Translations under genes and position numbers: made by a program | Shown: one piece after another, positions 23,799 through 32,397 of the stretch | Numbering within the stretch: the stretch's first letter is position 1 | How the letters are laid out: each line of letters begins with the position of its first letter | The notes under the pieces: model-generated | Told to the model about the DNA's origin: nothing | Database searches by the model: none | What the model saw: only the letters and a program-made list of their open reading frames with translations | Source of the DNA: Conexibacter sp. S30A1 | GTDB taxonomy: Bacteria; Actinomycetota; Thermoleophilia; Solirubrobacterales; Solirubrobacteraceae | Assembly: GCF_023330665.1 (NCBI RefSeq) | Contig: NZ_CP097127.1 | Span: 3,348,001 to 3,412,000, forward strand | Length of the DNA stretch: 64,000 nt | Direction: 5' to 3'

Positions 23799-24563
23799 AT
23801 GAGCAGCGAGCAGACAGACGACCTCGCCGGGCGGGCGGCGCTCGTTACCGGCGCCGCCAGCGGCATCGGCCGGGCGGTTGCCGAGCGGCTCGAGCGGGCA
23901 GGGGTGAGTGTGCTTGCAGCCGACCTGAACCCCGATCCCGATGGCCCGGGGGTCGCATTCGGCGCCGACCTCACCGACCCGCAGGCCAATGTGGCGGCGG
24001 TCGCGGCCGCGATCGAGCGCTTCGGCCGGCTTGACATCGTCGTCGCCAACGCCGGAGTGCAGCACGTCGCGCCCATCGAGGAGTTCCCGCTCGAGCGCTG
24101 GCAGACGCTGATCGCGCTGCTGCTGACGAGCCCCTTCATGCTCGCAAAGCAAGCCTGGCCCGAGCTGCGCCGGAGCCCCGCGGCGCGCTTCATCGTGATC
24201 GCCTCCGCCCATGCTCTGGCTGCCTCGCCGTACAAGGCTGCCTACGTGTCGGCCAAGCACGGCGTGCTCGGGCTCGTCAAGACGCTCGCGCTGGAGGGTG
24301 CGGCCGACGGGATCATGACCACGGCAGTCTGCCCAGCCTACGTTCGCACGCCGCTCGTGGAGCGCCAGATCGCAGACCAGGCACGGGTTCACGGCCTCAG
24401 CGAGGCGGAGGTCACCGAGCGGGTGTTGCTCGCCCCCCAGGCTGTCAAACGGCTGATCGAGCCCGCCGAGGTCGCCGAGGTGGTCGCCTTTCTGGCGGGC
24501 TCGGGCGGCGGTGCCTTCACCGGTGTGCCGGTGACCATGGATCAGGGCTGGACCGCACACTGA
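23799..24563 (+). CDS. bdhA: 3-hydroxybutyrate dehydrogenase-like SDR
   Basis: 254 residues. NAD-binding TGAASGIG (residues ~17-24), NAG at the beta4 motif (VVANAGVQHVAPIEEFP), and active-site YVSAKHGVLGLVKTLALE with catalytic Tyr/Lys. The segment CPAYVRTPLVERQIADQA and the ERVLLAPQAVKRLIEP region are typical of D-3-hydroxybutyrate dehydrogenases, which oxidise 3-hydroxybutyrate to acetoacetate. A TAGAGT box lies at 23765. Its neighbours are PHA genes, so it probably works in PHB breakdown. The longer frame from 23571 overlaps the PucR gene and is rejected. Confidence 0.85.
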   Translation: MSSEQTDDLAGRAALVTGAASGIGRAVAERLERAGVSVLAADLNPDPDGPGVAFGADLTDPQANVAAVAAAIERFGRLDIVVANAGVQHVAPIEEFPLERWQTLIALLLTSPFMLAKQAWPELRRSPAARFIVIASAHALAASPYKAAYVSAKHGVLGLVKTLALEGAADGIMTTAVCPAYVRTPLVERQIADQARVHGLSEAEVTERVLLAPQAVKRLIEPAEVAEVVAFLAGSGGGAFTGVPVTMDQGWTAH

Positions 24564-24602
24564 GCGCTGCGCTGGCGGCCTGGCGGTATGCTCGGGCCGA
24601 AG

Positions 24603-25004
24603 ATGACGGATCGCTCGGCAGCCGCACTCGGTGAGATCATCCGCAAGCAACGGGAGCTGGCAGAGCTATCGATGCGGCGCTTCGCCGACCTGGCTGGCAT
24701 CTCCAACCCCTATCTGAGCCAGATCGAGCGGGGCCTGCGCGCGCCTTCAGAGCAGGTGCTCGAGGCGATTGCAAAGACGCTTCAGGTCTCGGCGGAGACG
24801 CTCTATCAGCAGGCGGGCGTAACGCCGCCGGGTGAGGAGCCGGAGGCGAGCGCGGTGCTTGACGCGATCGCCGCCGACCCGCGTCTGACCGCGCGCCAGC
24901 GCAGCGCGCTACGCGAGATCTACGAGTCCTTCACAGCCGCGAACGCTCCGCCACCGCGCAGAGCAGCGGCGGCCAGTGGTCAGCAAGCGCCTCGCGACCC
25001 ATGA
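24603..25004 (+). CDS. XRE-family HTH regulator
   Basis: 133 residues. An HTH_3 domain at residues ~8-65 (LGEIIRKQRELAELSMRRFADLAGISNPYLSQIERGLRAPSEQVLEAIAKTL) is followed by a short Pro/Ala-rich tail. The ATG at 24603 lies 11 nt after TATGCT (24586-24591) with no SD, so a near-leaderless start is likely; ATG 24588 is the alternative. The 3' end overlaps the convergent PhaC-like gene by 74 bp. Position inside the PHA block makes it a candidate regulator of that block; the link is inference. Confidence 0.85.
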   Translation: MTDRSAAALGEIIRKQRELAELSMRRFADLAGISNPYLSQIERGLRAPSEQVLEAIAKTLQVSAETLYQQAGVTPPGEEPEASAVLDAIAADPRLTARQRSALREIYESFTAANAPPPRRAAAASGQQAPRDP

Positions 25005-26097
25005 ACAGCCCGAGGTGCCCGCCGCTCGCCAGCTCGTAGCGGATCTCGCCGGGCGGGGTCGAGGCGGCGCCTGCCAGCGCGAATACCTGCTCCGCTGGGG
25101 TGATGTGGTCGCCGCTGCCCGCCAGCAGGTTAAGCGGCATGTCGAGCGCGCCGAGTCGGACCGCACGCCCGCCGACCTCAAGCGTCCCGTCGAGGAGGGC
25201 ATTGTCCCGGAACAGGCGCTCGACGATCCACAGGTAGAAGGCGCCGGGAATGTCCTGGGTGTGCTTGAACCAGTCCTCAAACTCGCGGTAGCGGGCCACG
25301 TAGCGGTCGTCGTCGATGTGGCGCAGCAGATCGACCTGGCGCGTGTACTCGTCCAGCGGGTTGATCAGGATGAAGCCTGAGAGCATGTGCTCGCCCTTGA
25401 GCACGCCACCGCCCAGCGCCACCAGCGCTCGGTAGAAGGCGAGGTCCCCGCCGGGCGCCAGTCGCGTCACCACCTCGCCGATGACGGGCTCGCCAGCATG
25501 GAAGTCGATCGGCGCCCCGGCGATCGTGAGCGTGTTGACGCGCTCGGGGTGCAGAGCTGCGTACACGGTCGCGAGCCAGCCGCCCTGGCAGTCGCCCACC
25601 AGGTTGACGCGGCCGCCGGCGTGGTTTACGGCGTGGTCCACCACGGCGATGTAATCCTCGATCGTCGCGTTGGCGGTCGCCGCGCTGGCGCCCACCCAGT
25701 CGAGTGCGTAGGCGCGCTCCAGGCCGGCCGCGAGGATCGTGCGCATCTGGCTCTGGCCGGGGGAGTAGTCGACGATGCAGGAGTCGTGGCCCGCTTGCGG
25801 CGGCAGCACGAGCGTCGGGATCACCTCGGCAGCGCCGGGCGGGCTGAAGTCGCGCAGCCGTGCGAGCGGCTCCGTCCACACGATCGCGTGCGGGCTTGAC
25901 CACTCGGGCCGGCCGCGTACGGTGGTGAGCTCGAACCAGCGGGTGAGCTCGAGCGGTGTGCGCGGACCACGCGTGAGCGTGCGGCCCAGCTCCCCAAGCG
26001 TGGCGGTGCCCGCCTCGAGCCACAGCTCAAACCAGCTCTCTAGGAGGCTGGAAGCTGACTCTTCAGGGGCGCAGATCGGTACCTGTACGGGGCTCAT
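24931..26097 (-). CDS. PhaC-like alpha/beta hydrolase (PHA synthase-related or depolymerase)
   Basis: 388 residues from ATG 26097 (a TTG-type upstream extension to 26139 has no support). An alpha/beta-hydrolase core with a thiol-type nucleophile elbow GDCQGGW (Cys170), Asp330 in AGSGDHITP and His361 in SGGHLGLF. This is the Cys-Asp-His triad of the PHA synthase family rather than Ser-type lipases. It is diverged from the true PhaC at 27442 and may be a second synthase or an intracellular hydrolase of PHA chains. It is read in the same direction as phasin, phaB and phaC. Confidence 0.75.
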   Translation of the reverse strand: MSPVQVPICAPEESASSLLESWFELWLEAGTATLGELGRTLTRGPRTPLELTRWFELTTVRGRPEWSSPHAIVWTEPLARLRDFSPPGAAEVIPTLVLPPQAGHDSCIVDYSPGQSQMRTILAAGLERAYALDWVGASAATANATIEDYIAVVDHAVNHAGGRVNLVGDCQGGWLATVYAALHPERVNTLTIAGAPIDFHAGEPVIGEVVTRLAPGGDLAFYRALVALGGGVLKGEHMLSGFILINPLDEYTRQVDLLRHIDDDRYVARYREFEDWFKHTQDIPGAFYLWIVERLFRDNALLDGTLEVGGRAVRLGALDMPLNLLAGSGDHITPAEQVFALAGAASTPPGEIRYELASGGHLGLFMGREALADHWPPLLCAVAERSRL

Positions 26098-26124
26098 CGG
26101 GCGCGTGCGCCTCCTGTAATAAGG

Positions 26125-26155
26125 GTGGGGCGCCGCCAAGCGGGCGGCGCCCCAC
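26125..26155 (-). terminator. Hairpin between phasin and PhaC-like gene
   Basis: A perfect 13-bp stem (26125-26137 with 26143-26155) and 5-nt loop, downstream of the phasin on the minus strand. It may let phasin mRNA accumulate above that of the following gene. Confidence 0.65.
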
Positions 26156-26188
26156 GGTTTAGCAGACCGGCTGTCGGGCCGGCGCAGC

Positions 26189-26470
26189 TCAGGAGAGCAG
26201 GCTGCGAACCGCGCTGGTGTAGGCGGTGGTCAGCTCGTGCGCCATGTCGGCGTGGCTGTCGATCATGCCCTTGAGCCAATCCTGCTTGGTGGCGACGCCG
26301 AGCTTGCGCTCCATCTCGAGCGCCCGCTCAACAGCCTTCTGGTAGGCGTCAACCGTCTGCACGCCGGTCTTGCGCGCGGCGTCCATGACCTGATCGCTGA
26401 ACTGCTTGTACTGCTCGTAACCGGCCCCGAACGTCTGGGCCGGGGTGGTGGGGGCTTCGCTTGCGGCCAT
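26189..26470 (-). CDS. phaP: Phasin-like protein
   Basis: 93 residues from ATG 26470 (SD agagg). It is helical and amphipathic: FGAGYEQYKQFSDQVMDAARKTGVQTVDAYQKAVERALEMERKLG, with no Cys and few bulky hydrophobics, as in small phasins that coat PHA granules. Family assignment rests on composition, size and position between phaB and a PhaC-like gene. A CTGC-TT-GCAG dyad lies 40-55 nt upstream. The ORF extension to 26548 has no initiation signal. Confidence 0.7.
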   Translation of the reverse strand: MAASEAPTTPAQTFGAGYEQYKQFSDQVMDAARKTGVQTVDAYQKAVERALEMERKLGVATKQDWLKGMIDSHADMAHELTTAYTSAVRSLLS

Positions 26471-26508
26471 CGTGAACCTCTGGTGTTGGGGTGAGAGTGA
26501 GAGAGATG

Positions 26509-26533
26509 AATCTGCTTGCAGATTAGCAGCTAA
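26509..26533 (-). promoter_or_regulatory. Double dyad upstream of phasin (candidate operator)
   Basis: AATCTGC-TT-GCAGATT (26509-26524) overlaps TTAGC-A-GCTAA (26523-26533). The inner CTGC-N2-GCAG resembles, with a shorter spacer, the CTGC-N3-4-GCAG site of the PHA regulator PhaR in Paracoccus. It is placed where a repressor of phaP would bind. Confidence 0.45.
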
Positions 26534-26566
26534 CCGGCAAGCGCGCAAGCGGAGCCCCGCCCCCGG

Positions 26567-27427
26567 CTACATGTCCATCCCGCCGTTGATGTGCCAGACG
26601 GCGCCGGTGATGTATGAGGACTGGTCGGCGGCCAGAAAGTGCACGACACGCGCGACCTCGTCCGGGCGCCCGAGCCGGCCGAGTGGGATCTTTGCCTTGA
26701 TCGCGTCCATCACCTTCTCGGGGATCGTCTCCATCATCTCGGTGGCGATGAAGCCGGGAGCGATCGTGTTCACGGTCAGCCCGACGCCGTCCGGGTCAAG
26801 TTTCCCGGCACGCCCCAGCTGGAAGGCCGCCTCGAGCGCGAGTGTCTTGGTCAGCCCGAAGAGACCCGACTTCGACGCGGCATAGTTGGCCTGGCCGATG
26901 TTGCCGGTCTCGCCGATGATCGATGAGATGTTGATGATCCGGCCCGATCCGCGCTCGATCATGTGCGGTAGCGCCGCCTGGCTGAGGAAGAACGCCCCGG
27001 AGAGATTGACCGAAAGCACCCTGTGCCAGTCCTCGTCGGTCAGCTTCAGCACCGTCTTGTCGATCGTGATGCCGGCGTTGTTGATGAGGATGTCAAGCCG
27101 GCCGTGCTGCTCGATCACCTCGCCGACCGTACGCCGGCAATCGTCGGGCAGGCCGACATTGCCCTGGTGGATGCTCGCGTCAAGCCCGTCTTGGCTGAGC
27201 TGATCGAGGTACTCTCGCGCCTTGATCTCGTTGCTGCTGTAGCCGGCGGCCACCGTCGCGCCGCGCTCGGCCAGGCTGCGCGTGATCGCGGCGCCGATCC
27301 CCCGTGTGCCGCCCGTCACGAACGCGACCCGGCCGTGCAGCCGGGGACGCCCGATCGGTGGATCGGCGCCACCGGTCGCGGCCGTGCCGCTGCGCCCGCC
27401 CTTGCCCTGTCCCTCGCCTGCGTCCAT
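26567..27427 (-). CDS. phaB: Acetoacetyl-CoA reductase (SDR)
   Basis: 286 residues from ATG 27427, preceded by a strong SD (gagagggg). After a ~28-residue Gly-rich lead comes VAFVTGGTRGIGAAITRSLAERGATVAAGYSSN, then LINNAGITIDKT and the active site NYAASKSGLFGLTKTLALEAA. This is the FabG/PhaB branch of the SDR superfamily. Between phasin and phaC it most likely makes (R)-3-hydroxybutyryl-CoA with NADPH for polymer synthesis. The N-terminal lead is longer than usual. Confidence 0.85.
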   Translation of the reverse strand: MDAGEGQGKGGRSGTAATGGADPPIGRPRLHGRVAFVTGGTRGIGAAITRSLAERGATVAAGYSSNEIKAREYLDQLSQDGLDASIHQGNVGLPDDCRRTVGEVIEQHGRLDILINNAGITIDKTVLKLTDEDWHRVLSVNLSGAFFLSQAALPHMIERGSGRIINISSIIGETGNIGQANYAASKSGLFGLTKTLALEAAFQLGRAGKLDPDGVGLTVNTIAPGFIATEMMETIPEKVMDAIKAKIPLGRLGRPDEVARVVHFLAADQSSYITGAVWHINGGMDM

Positions 27428-27441
27428 CGCAACCCCTCTCG

Positions 27442-28491
27442 CTAACGGCCGGAGCGCTCGCCGAGCCACCGCGCGAGCTCAGGCCAGATTTCCCGCTTTG
27501 CCTTCGAGCCCGCCATCAGGCCGATGTGCCCGCCTGGGCGGGCAAGGTGCGTCACGTCCTCGCTCGAGACAAGATCAAGCAGCGGCAGCGTTCCCTCGCG
27601 CGGGGCGATGTGGTCGGAGCCGGCGGTCACGACCAGCAGGTTCTGCCCGATGTGCGCGAGGTCGACACGGCGGCCGCGCAGGCGGATGCTGCCCGCCACC
27701 AGCCGGTTCTCCTTGTACATCCAGGTGATCCACTCGCGGTAGGCACGCCCCGCGAAGGGCGGATTGTCAGCGACCCACTTGGCCATCGCCTGATAGGCGC
27801 CGCGGGGATCCTGGCCGTCGAGGATCTGGCGCAGCAGGCGCCGGTAGGTCGTTACGTAGTTGGTGACGGGTTTCATCAGCTTGTTGGCCCAGTCGATTCC
27901 CGACCCCGGCACGGAGCCGTAGGCGTCGGCGATCAGCTCGACATCAAACTCATCGCCGCCGACCCAGCGCGCGTAGAGCGAGCCCGAGGGGTCAATCGGT
28001 GTGGTCAACAGCACGGCGTTGCGGACCGGGCCGTCCGGGTGGATGGCGCAGTACATCGCGCACAGCGTCCCGCCGATGCACCAGCCGAGCAGCGAAGCCT
28101 CGTCGGCGCCGGCGGCGCGCAGCGTCTCACGCAGCGCCCAGTCAAGCTCATCGCAGACGTAGTCCTCGAGCCCGCGGTCTGAGTCGTCCTCGTCGGGGAC
28201 CCCCCAGTCGACCAAAAACACGTCAAAGCCCTGCTCGAGCAGGTACTCGACAAACGAGTTACCCGGCCGCAGGTCGAAGATCTCTGGCCGGTTGATCAGC
28301 GCGAAGACCAGCAGCACCGGCACGGGGTGCGAACGCCGGTTCGAGCGGTATCGGTAGAGCGTCGTCTCGCGGTGGCTCCAGACCACCTCGCGCGGGCTCT
28401 GTCCGATCTTGGCGTCGGGGGTGGTCAGGATCACGTTGGCGAACTCGACTGCGGCGCGGGGCAGCGACACCAGGCGGCCGAGCGTCGTCAT
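27442..28491 (-). CDS. phaC: Poly(3-hydroxyalkanoate) synthase PhaC, class III-like
   Basis: 349 residues, the short length of class III/IV catalytic subunits. Triad: Cys138 in LLGWCIGGT (synthase box GxCxGG), Asp293 in AGSDHIAP, His322 in GGHIGLMAG. The conserved VFALINRPEIFDLRPGNSFVEYLLEQGFDVFLVDWG segment matches the family. It polymerises hydroxyacyl-CoA on granules. The downstream gene phaB follows after 14 bp, and a PhaE-like protein is encoded 3 bp upstream, so the three are likely one transcript. Confidence 0.92.
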   Translation of the reverse strand: MTTLGRLVSLPRAAVEFANVILTTPDAKIGQSPREVVWSHRETTLYRYRSNRRSHPVPVLLVFALINRPEIFDLRPGNSFVEYLLEQGFDVFLVDWGVPDEDDSDRGLEDYVCDELDWALRETLRAAGADEASLLGWCIGGTLCAMYCAIHPDGPVRNAVLLTTPIDPSGSLYARWVGGDEFDVELIADAYGSVPGSGIDWANKLMKPVTNYVTTYRRLLRQILDGQDPRGAYQAMAKWVADNPPFAGRAYREWITWMYKENRLVAGSIRLRGRRVDLAHIGQNLLVVTAGSDHIAPREGTLPLLDLVSSEDVTHLARPGGHIGLMAGSKAKREIWPELARWLGERSGR

Positions 28492-28494
28492 CGC

Positions 28495-28887
28495 CTACTC
28501 CTTGGGTGTGCGCGGCTTGCGCGGCTCGCGCTCGCCTTCGATGCGGTCAAGCTTCGCGCCGATCGCTTCGACCTCCTGCAGCAGCCGCTCGAGCTTGTCC
28601 TCGGTGCGCCCGAGCTGGCGCGCCAGGCGCACGACGTCACGGCGCCCGGCGAGGCGCAGGTTGCGCAGCATCAGGTCGATGCCGTCGTTGGTCAGCTTCG
28701 TCAACGCGGCGGCGTTCTCGGCCAGCTGACCCAGCAGCCTGGCGAAGCCCTCTGTGCCGACCAGGTGCTCAGATGCGCGCGCGGCCGCGTCCTCGACCTG
28801 CTCGTAGAGCTCGCGGAGCTGCTGCTCGACACCCTGGCGATGCTCACCGCCCTCCTCCGGGCGCGGATTGTCTGCCGCCGGGCTCAA
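28495..28887 (-). CDS. PhaE-like coiled-coil partner of PhaC
   Basis: 130 residues from TTG 28887 (GGGAG 6 nt upstream); an in-frame TTG at 28947 is the alternative. Helical throughout: GVEQQLRELYEQVEDAAARASEHL ... LRNLRLAGRRDVVRLARQLGRTEDKLERLLQEVEAIGAKLDRIEG, ending in a basic tail. The 'LRLAGRRDVVRLARQLGRTEDKLERLL' part resembles the C-terminal region of PhaE/PhaR subunits of class III/IV synthases, though the protein is much shorter than PhaE. Adjacency to phaC supports the role. Confidence 0.6.
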   Translation of the reverse strand: MSPAADNPRPEEGGEHRQGVEQQLRELYEQVEDAAARASEHLVGTEGFARLLGQLAENAAALTKLTNDGIDLMLRNLRLAGRRDVVRLARQLGRTEDKLERLLQEVEAIGAKLDRIEGEREPRKPRTPKE

Positions 28888-28983
28888 GCTGCACTCCCGG
28901 TGCTCACTGACGCAAACCCGTAGTGGTGGCGCACCATCGCGCCACAAGCCTAGCTCAGATAGGGGCGGTGCGCCCGGTGCGCC

Positions 28984-29439
28984 TCAGGCGATCGTCCCGA
29001 GGCCGCGGGCCGAGCGCAGGATGATGCGCGTCTCGGTCCGGGCGACTCCCCGGCCACGGATCGTGCGGACGGTCTGGTCGAGGTCATCGGCGCTGCGGCA
29101 GGCGACGCGGACGTGGTAATCGAAGCGGCCGGTGACAAATGTGATCTCCTGCACCGCGGGGATCTCGAGCATCTCGCGCTCGAAGCGCTCGGAGGTGGTG
29201 GTGGGCAGCAGCGCAACGTCGATGAACGCATCCAGCGAGCGCCCCACGTTGGCCAGGTTGACGAGCGCGGTGAAGCCGCTGATCACCCCGGCGCGCTCGA
29301 GTCGCCGCACGCGGTCGGCGGCCCCGTGTGGGCTAAGTCCCACCGCCTTGCCCAGCTCGGCAAAGGAGATCCTTCCGTTAGCGACGAGCGCATTGAGGAT
29401 CCGGAAGTCGGTCTCGTCCAGCGCTGTGGAATCCGCCAA
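28984..29439 (-). CDS. Lrp/AsnC-family regulator
   Basis: 151 residues from TTG 29439 (SD aaggaagg). HTH at residues ~7-50 (DETDFRILNALVANGRISFAELGKAVGLSPHGAADRVRRLERAGVI) and C-terminal RAM ligand domain (VALLPTTTSERFEREMLEIPAVQEITFVTGRFDYHVRV). Divergent from alanine dehydrogenase with 77 bp between the starts, the arrangement seen for AldR/Lrp activators of ald. Alanine or another amino acid is the probable effector. Confidence 0.92.
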   Translation of the reverse strand: MADSTALDETDFRILNALVANGRISFAELGKAVGLSPHGAADRVRRLERAGVISGFTALVNLANVGRSLDAFIDVALLPTTTSERFEREMLEIPAVQEITFVTGRFDYHVRVACRSADDLDQTVRTIRGRGVARTETRIILRSARGLGTIA

Positions 29440-29516
29440 GTTCTTGAGCCTTCCTTGTTTGATCCTCGCCCGATGAAGATGATTGCACCAGAAACTACTA
29501 CCCGGAGGGCTGGAGA

Positions 29517-30635
29517 ATGAAGGTTGGTGTTCCGACCGAGATCAAGGTGGACGAGTACCGCGTGGCGATGACGCCGGCGGGTGTGCGGGAGCTGGTCGAG
29601 GCGGGCCACGAGGTCTTCGTCCAGCAGGGGGCCGGCAACGGCTCGGCGATCCCCGACGAGGCCTACGTCAAGCAGGGCGCAAAGATCCTCCCCGACGCCG
29701 CCGCCGTGTTCGGCGAGGCCGAGATGATCGTCAAGGTCAAGGAGCCGCAGCCGGTCGAGGTCGCGATGCTCGAGCCGCGCCACCTGCTCTTCACCTACCT
29801 GCACCTGGCTGCAGATGTCGAGCTCACCCACGGGTTGGCCAAGACCGGTGCGACCTGCATCGCCTATGAGACCGTCGAGGATCGCAATGGCCGTTTGCCG
29901 CTGCTCGCCCCGATGTCCGAGGTCGCCGGCAAGATCGCGACCCAGGCGGGCGCGTTCATGCTGGAGAAGCCGCTCGGCGGCCGCGGCATCCTGCTCGGCG
30001 GCGTGCCCGGCGTGGCGGCCGCCAACGTGCTGGTGATCGGCGGCGGCGTCGTGGGCTACCACGCCGCCCAGGTGGCGATCGGGATGGGCGCGACGGTGAC
30101 CGTCTTTGACCGCAGCATCGACCGCCTGCGTGACCTCGATGTCGCCTTTGACGGCCGCGCAGACACCCTCTACGCCTCGACGCTGGCGATCGAGGAGCTC
30201 CTGCCCAGCGCCGACCTCGTGGTTGGCGCGGTGCTCGTCGTCGGCGCCAAGGCGCCGCACGTGGTCACCCGCAAGCAGCTCTCGCTGATGAAGCCTCAGG
30301 CGGTGCTCGTCGACGTCTCGATCGACCAGGGTGGGTGCTTTGAGACCTCCAAGCCCACCACCCACACCTCACCGACCTACGAGGTGGACGGCATCACCCA
30401 CTACTGCGTGGCCAACATGCCGGGCGCGGTGCCGATCACCTCGACCTACGCGCTCACCAACGCGACCCTGCCCTACACGATCGACCTGGCCAACCACGGC
30501 GCCGCCGCGTTCCTGGCCAAGAGCCCCGGCCACCGCCTCGGCCTCAACGTCGCCAACGGTCAGGTCACCTACGAGGCCGTCGCCGCCGTCGCCGGCGTCC
30601 CGTACGTGACCCCGGAAGAGGCCCTGGGTCTCTAG
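29517..30635 (+). CDS. ald: Alanine dehydrogenase
   Basis: 372 residues, the family's usual length; SD ggag before the ATG. N-terminal [19 protein letters not shown] with substrate-binding Arg, the catalytic Lys/His region ([17 protein letters not shown]), and the NAD fold [29 protein letters not shown]-terminal [26 protein letters not shown] is diagnostic. It interconverts L-alanine and pyruvate plus ammonia. Controlled probably by the divergent Lrp protein. A 16-bp terminator hairpin follows. Confidence 0.95.
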   Translation: MKVGVPTEIKVDEYRVAMTPAGVRELVEAGHEVFVQQGAGNGSAIPDEAYVKQGAKILPDAAAVFGEAEMIVKVKEPQPVEVAMLEPRHLLFTYLHLAADVELTHGLAKTGATCIAYETVEDRNGRLPLLAPMSEVAGKIATQAGAFMLEKPLGGRGILLGGVPGVAAANVLVIGGGVVGYHAAQVAIGMGATVTVFDRSIDRLRDLDVAFDGRADTLYASTLAIEELLPSADLVVGAVLVVGAKAPHVVTRKQLSLMKPQAVLVDVSIDQGGCFETSKPTTHTSPTYEVDGITHYCVANMPGAVPITSTYALTNATLPYTIDLANHGAAAFLAKSPGHRLGLNVANGQVTYEAVAAVAGVPYVTPEEALGL

Positions 30636-30663
30636 CCGCTCGCGCTCTGACCGTCTGATCTGA

Positions 30664-30699
30664 GACCTGGGGGCGGTCCCGCTGGACCGCCCCCAGGTC
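30664..30699 (+). terminator. Hairpin terminator after ald
   Basis: A perfect 16-bp stem (30664-30679 with 30684-30699), loop CGCT. No T-run. The rest of the spacer up to the insertion sequence (30700-30817) shows no gene. Confidence 0.65.
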
Positions 30700-30817
30700 G
30701 GGCTCCCACCGCCCAAGCCGCTCACAGTTCGCCGGCCTGCTCGTCCGCTGGCAGCCGTTCGGTCGTCTGATGCCGCATCCGGTGGCGCGACAGTCACCGC
30801 GTTTTTACGGCGTAGCG

Positions 30818-30822
30818 TCAAG
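30818..30822 (+). repeat. Target-site duplication, left copy (TCAAG)
   Basis: TCAAG directly outside the left inverted repeat; identical to 32398-32402. Confidence 0.8.
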
Positions 30823-32397
30823 CTCGGGTTTCGCAGTTCATAGGCCGGCGGCTGCCCATGCTTGCTGGACTTGGTTGATTTCCTGGGTTGTGGGGGTTCG
30901 GGCCTGTTCGGGTTGAAATTGGGTGGCGATGATCACTCGTCGTAGCTTGGCGAGCATGTCCTGGAATGATGGGGTGGTCTTGGAGACATACCAGGGGGCG
31001 CGGGCGCGATGCTCTGTGACGATGTCGGGGTGATGTCCGTAGAGCGCGTACCAGATGATCGTGAGGTCCATCGCCAAGAACTGGAATGGGACGGTCCGTT
31101 GCACGGCTTTCTCGGTCCGGTTGCGGGCATCACCGACGCCGAACAGTTCTTTGCCGTCCTGGAAGGCGACTTCGATCGGCCAGCGGTCTGCGTAGCGTTC
31201 GACGATCTGCGCGGCGGTGGCGTGAAGGTCGGTGGTGATCAGCGCGATCTGGTAGCCGCACGGCTTGGTGTCGTCTTTGACGAGGATCACACGGACCGGG
31301 GTTTCGGCGCCGAGCGGCTCCCACAGGCAGTTGATCTCAGCCAGCTCGAGCGTCTCGGTTTTGCTGTAGCGCCTGACGGTCGTCTTTACCCATTCGGTGG
31401 CGGGGTCGGCTGCGATCTGTTGAAGGCTTTCAAGCTGTTTGCCCCATTTGCGTGGCCGGCCGCGTTTGCCGGTGCGCGGCGGCGCAGGGGCGTAGATCAC
31501 CGCGTTGCTACGCAGCCTCGATGTGATCGTCACCCGCTTGGGTGCAGCACGCCACGCCTGGCTGATGTAGGCGCTGTCACCGACCACGTTGATCTGGCGA
31601 TCCGGCAGCCGTTTGGCGAGCAGGCAGACCATCGCCCTGGCCAGCTTGACCTTCCCGGGCCGCTCAGGATCGGGCTTGTGCTGCTTGACGAACTGTTCGC
31701 GCCGCGGCTGCCAGAGCCGGAACAGGACCGGCAAACATACGGTGCGCTGCAGGAACGGCAGCTTGACACAGATCCCGGCCACGATCCAGTTGTTCCCCCA
31801 CGCGACCGAGCCTGAGCGGCTGTTGGCGGTCGCGTCGTGATGCCAGAAGGTGCCGTGGATCCGGCGTCCCCTGCGTTTCAGGAGCGTGTCGTCGACCGCG
31901 ACCAGCACGCTCGCACCCGGTTCTGTGAACCGCTCAACGATCAGGCAGGCGAGCCGTAACCCGAGCTCGTCCACGGACCAGCGGGCATTGGCGAAGAACC
32001 GGTGGCAACGCGCGTGATGCCACACCCCCGACAGCCTTGAGCCTGTCAGCATCCCGGTCACGCACCGCAGAGAGGTCTGCGAGACCTGACCGACCAACAC
32101 CCCCCGGAACGTCTCAAACGTGGGACGGGTGAAACACGACTCAAACAGGACAAGCAGCTCGTTCAGCGAAGATGGGACGCAGAGCATCGGCGGCAGCCTC
32201 CAAGAGAAGCCGCGCAGCGTGCCTCCCCTTGGCCGCGACGGACGGGTTATGTTGACAGCAACCGCTTTCGCGCAAGCCGCCGATGCTCCTTCCCCGACAC
32301 CGCGCCAACAGGCCACACCAGCCCGCCACGGCCCCGCCCACCACCACCACCTGCTACGCCGCTATGCCGCTACAGGCCCAAAAGTGCGAAACCCGAG
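30823..32397 (-). mobile_element. Complete insertion sequence (1575 bp, IS4/IS701-like)
   Basis: The ends are a 16-bp inverted repeat with one mismatch: 30823-30838 (CTCGGGTTTCGCAGTT) and 32382-32397 (reverse complement CTCGGGTTTCGCACTT). A 5-bp direct duplication, TCAAG, flanks it. It carries one transposase gene, whose stop abuts the left repeat, and ~190 bp of 5' non-coding sequence. Intact ends, intact gene and identical duplications indicate recent insertion. IS701 members usually duplicate 4 bp, so the exact family is unsettled. Confidence 0.9.
30838..32187 (-). CDS. DDE transposase of the insertion sequence
   Basis: 449 residues from the internal ATG 32187; a longer frame to 32316 is possible but its lead looks non-coding. 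DDE catalytic residues: VAVDDTLLKRRG (Asp99/100), VVGDSAYIS (Asp204), and RYADRWPIEVAFQDGKELFG (Glu339), the last matching the Y-(2)-R-(3)-E-(6)-K signature of IS4-related enzymes. The segment DDTLLKRRGRRIHGTFWHHDA is IS701-like. The frame is uninterrupted, so the enzyme is probably active. Confidence 0.92.
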   Translation of the reverse strand: MLCVPSSLNELLVLFESCFTRPTFETFRGVLVGQVSQTSLRCVTGMLTGSRLSGVWHHARCHRFFANARWSVDELGLRLACLIVERFTEPGASVLVAVDDTLLKRRGRRIHGTFWHHDATANSRSGSVAWGNNWIVAGICVKLPFLQRTVCLPVLFRLWQPRREQFVKQHKPDPERPGKVKLARAMVCLLAKRLPDRQINVVGDSAYISQAWRAAPKRVTITSRLRSNAVIYAPAPPRTGKRGRPRKWGKQLESLQQIAADPATEWVKTTVRRYSKTETLELAEINCLWEPLGAETPVRVILVKDDTKPCGYQIALITTDLHATAAQIVERYADRWPIEVAFQDGKELFGVGDARNRTEKAVQRTVPFQFLAMDLTIIWYALYGHHPDIVTEHRARAPWYVSKTTPSFQDMLAKLRRVIIATQFQPEQARTPTTQEINQVQQAWAAAGL

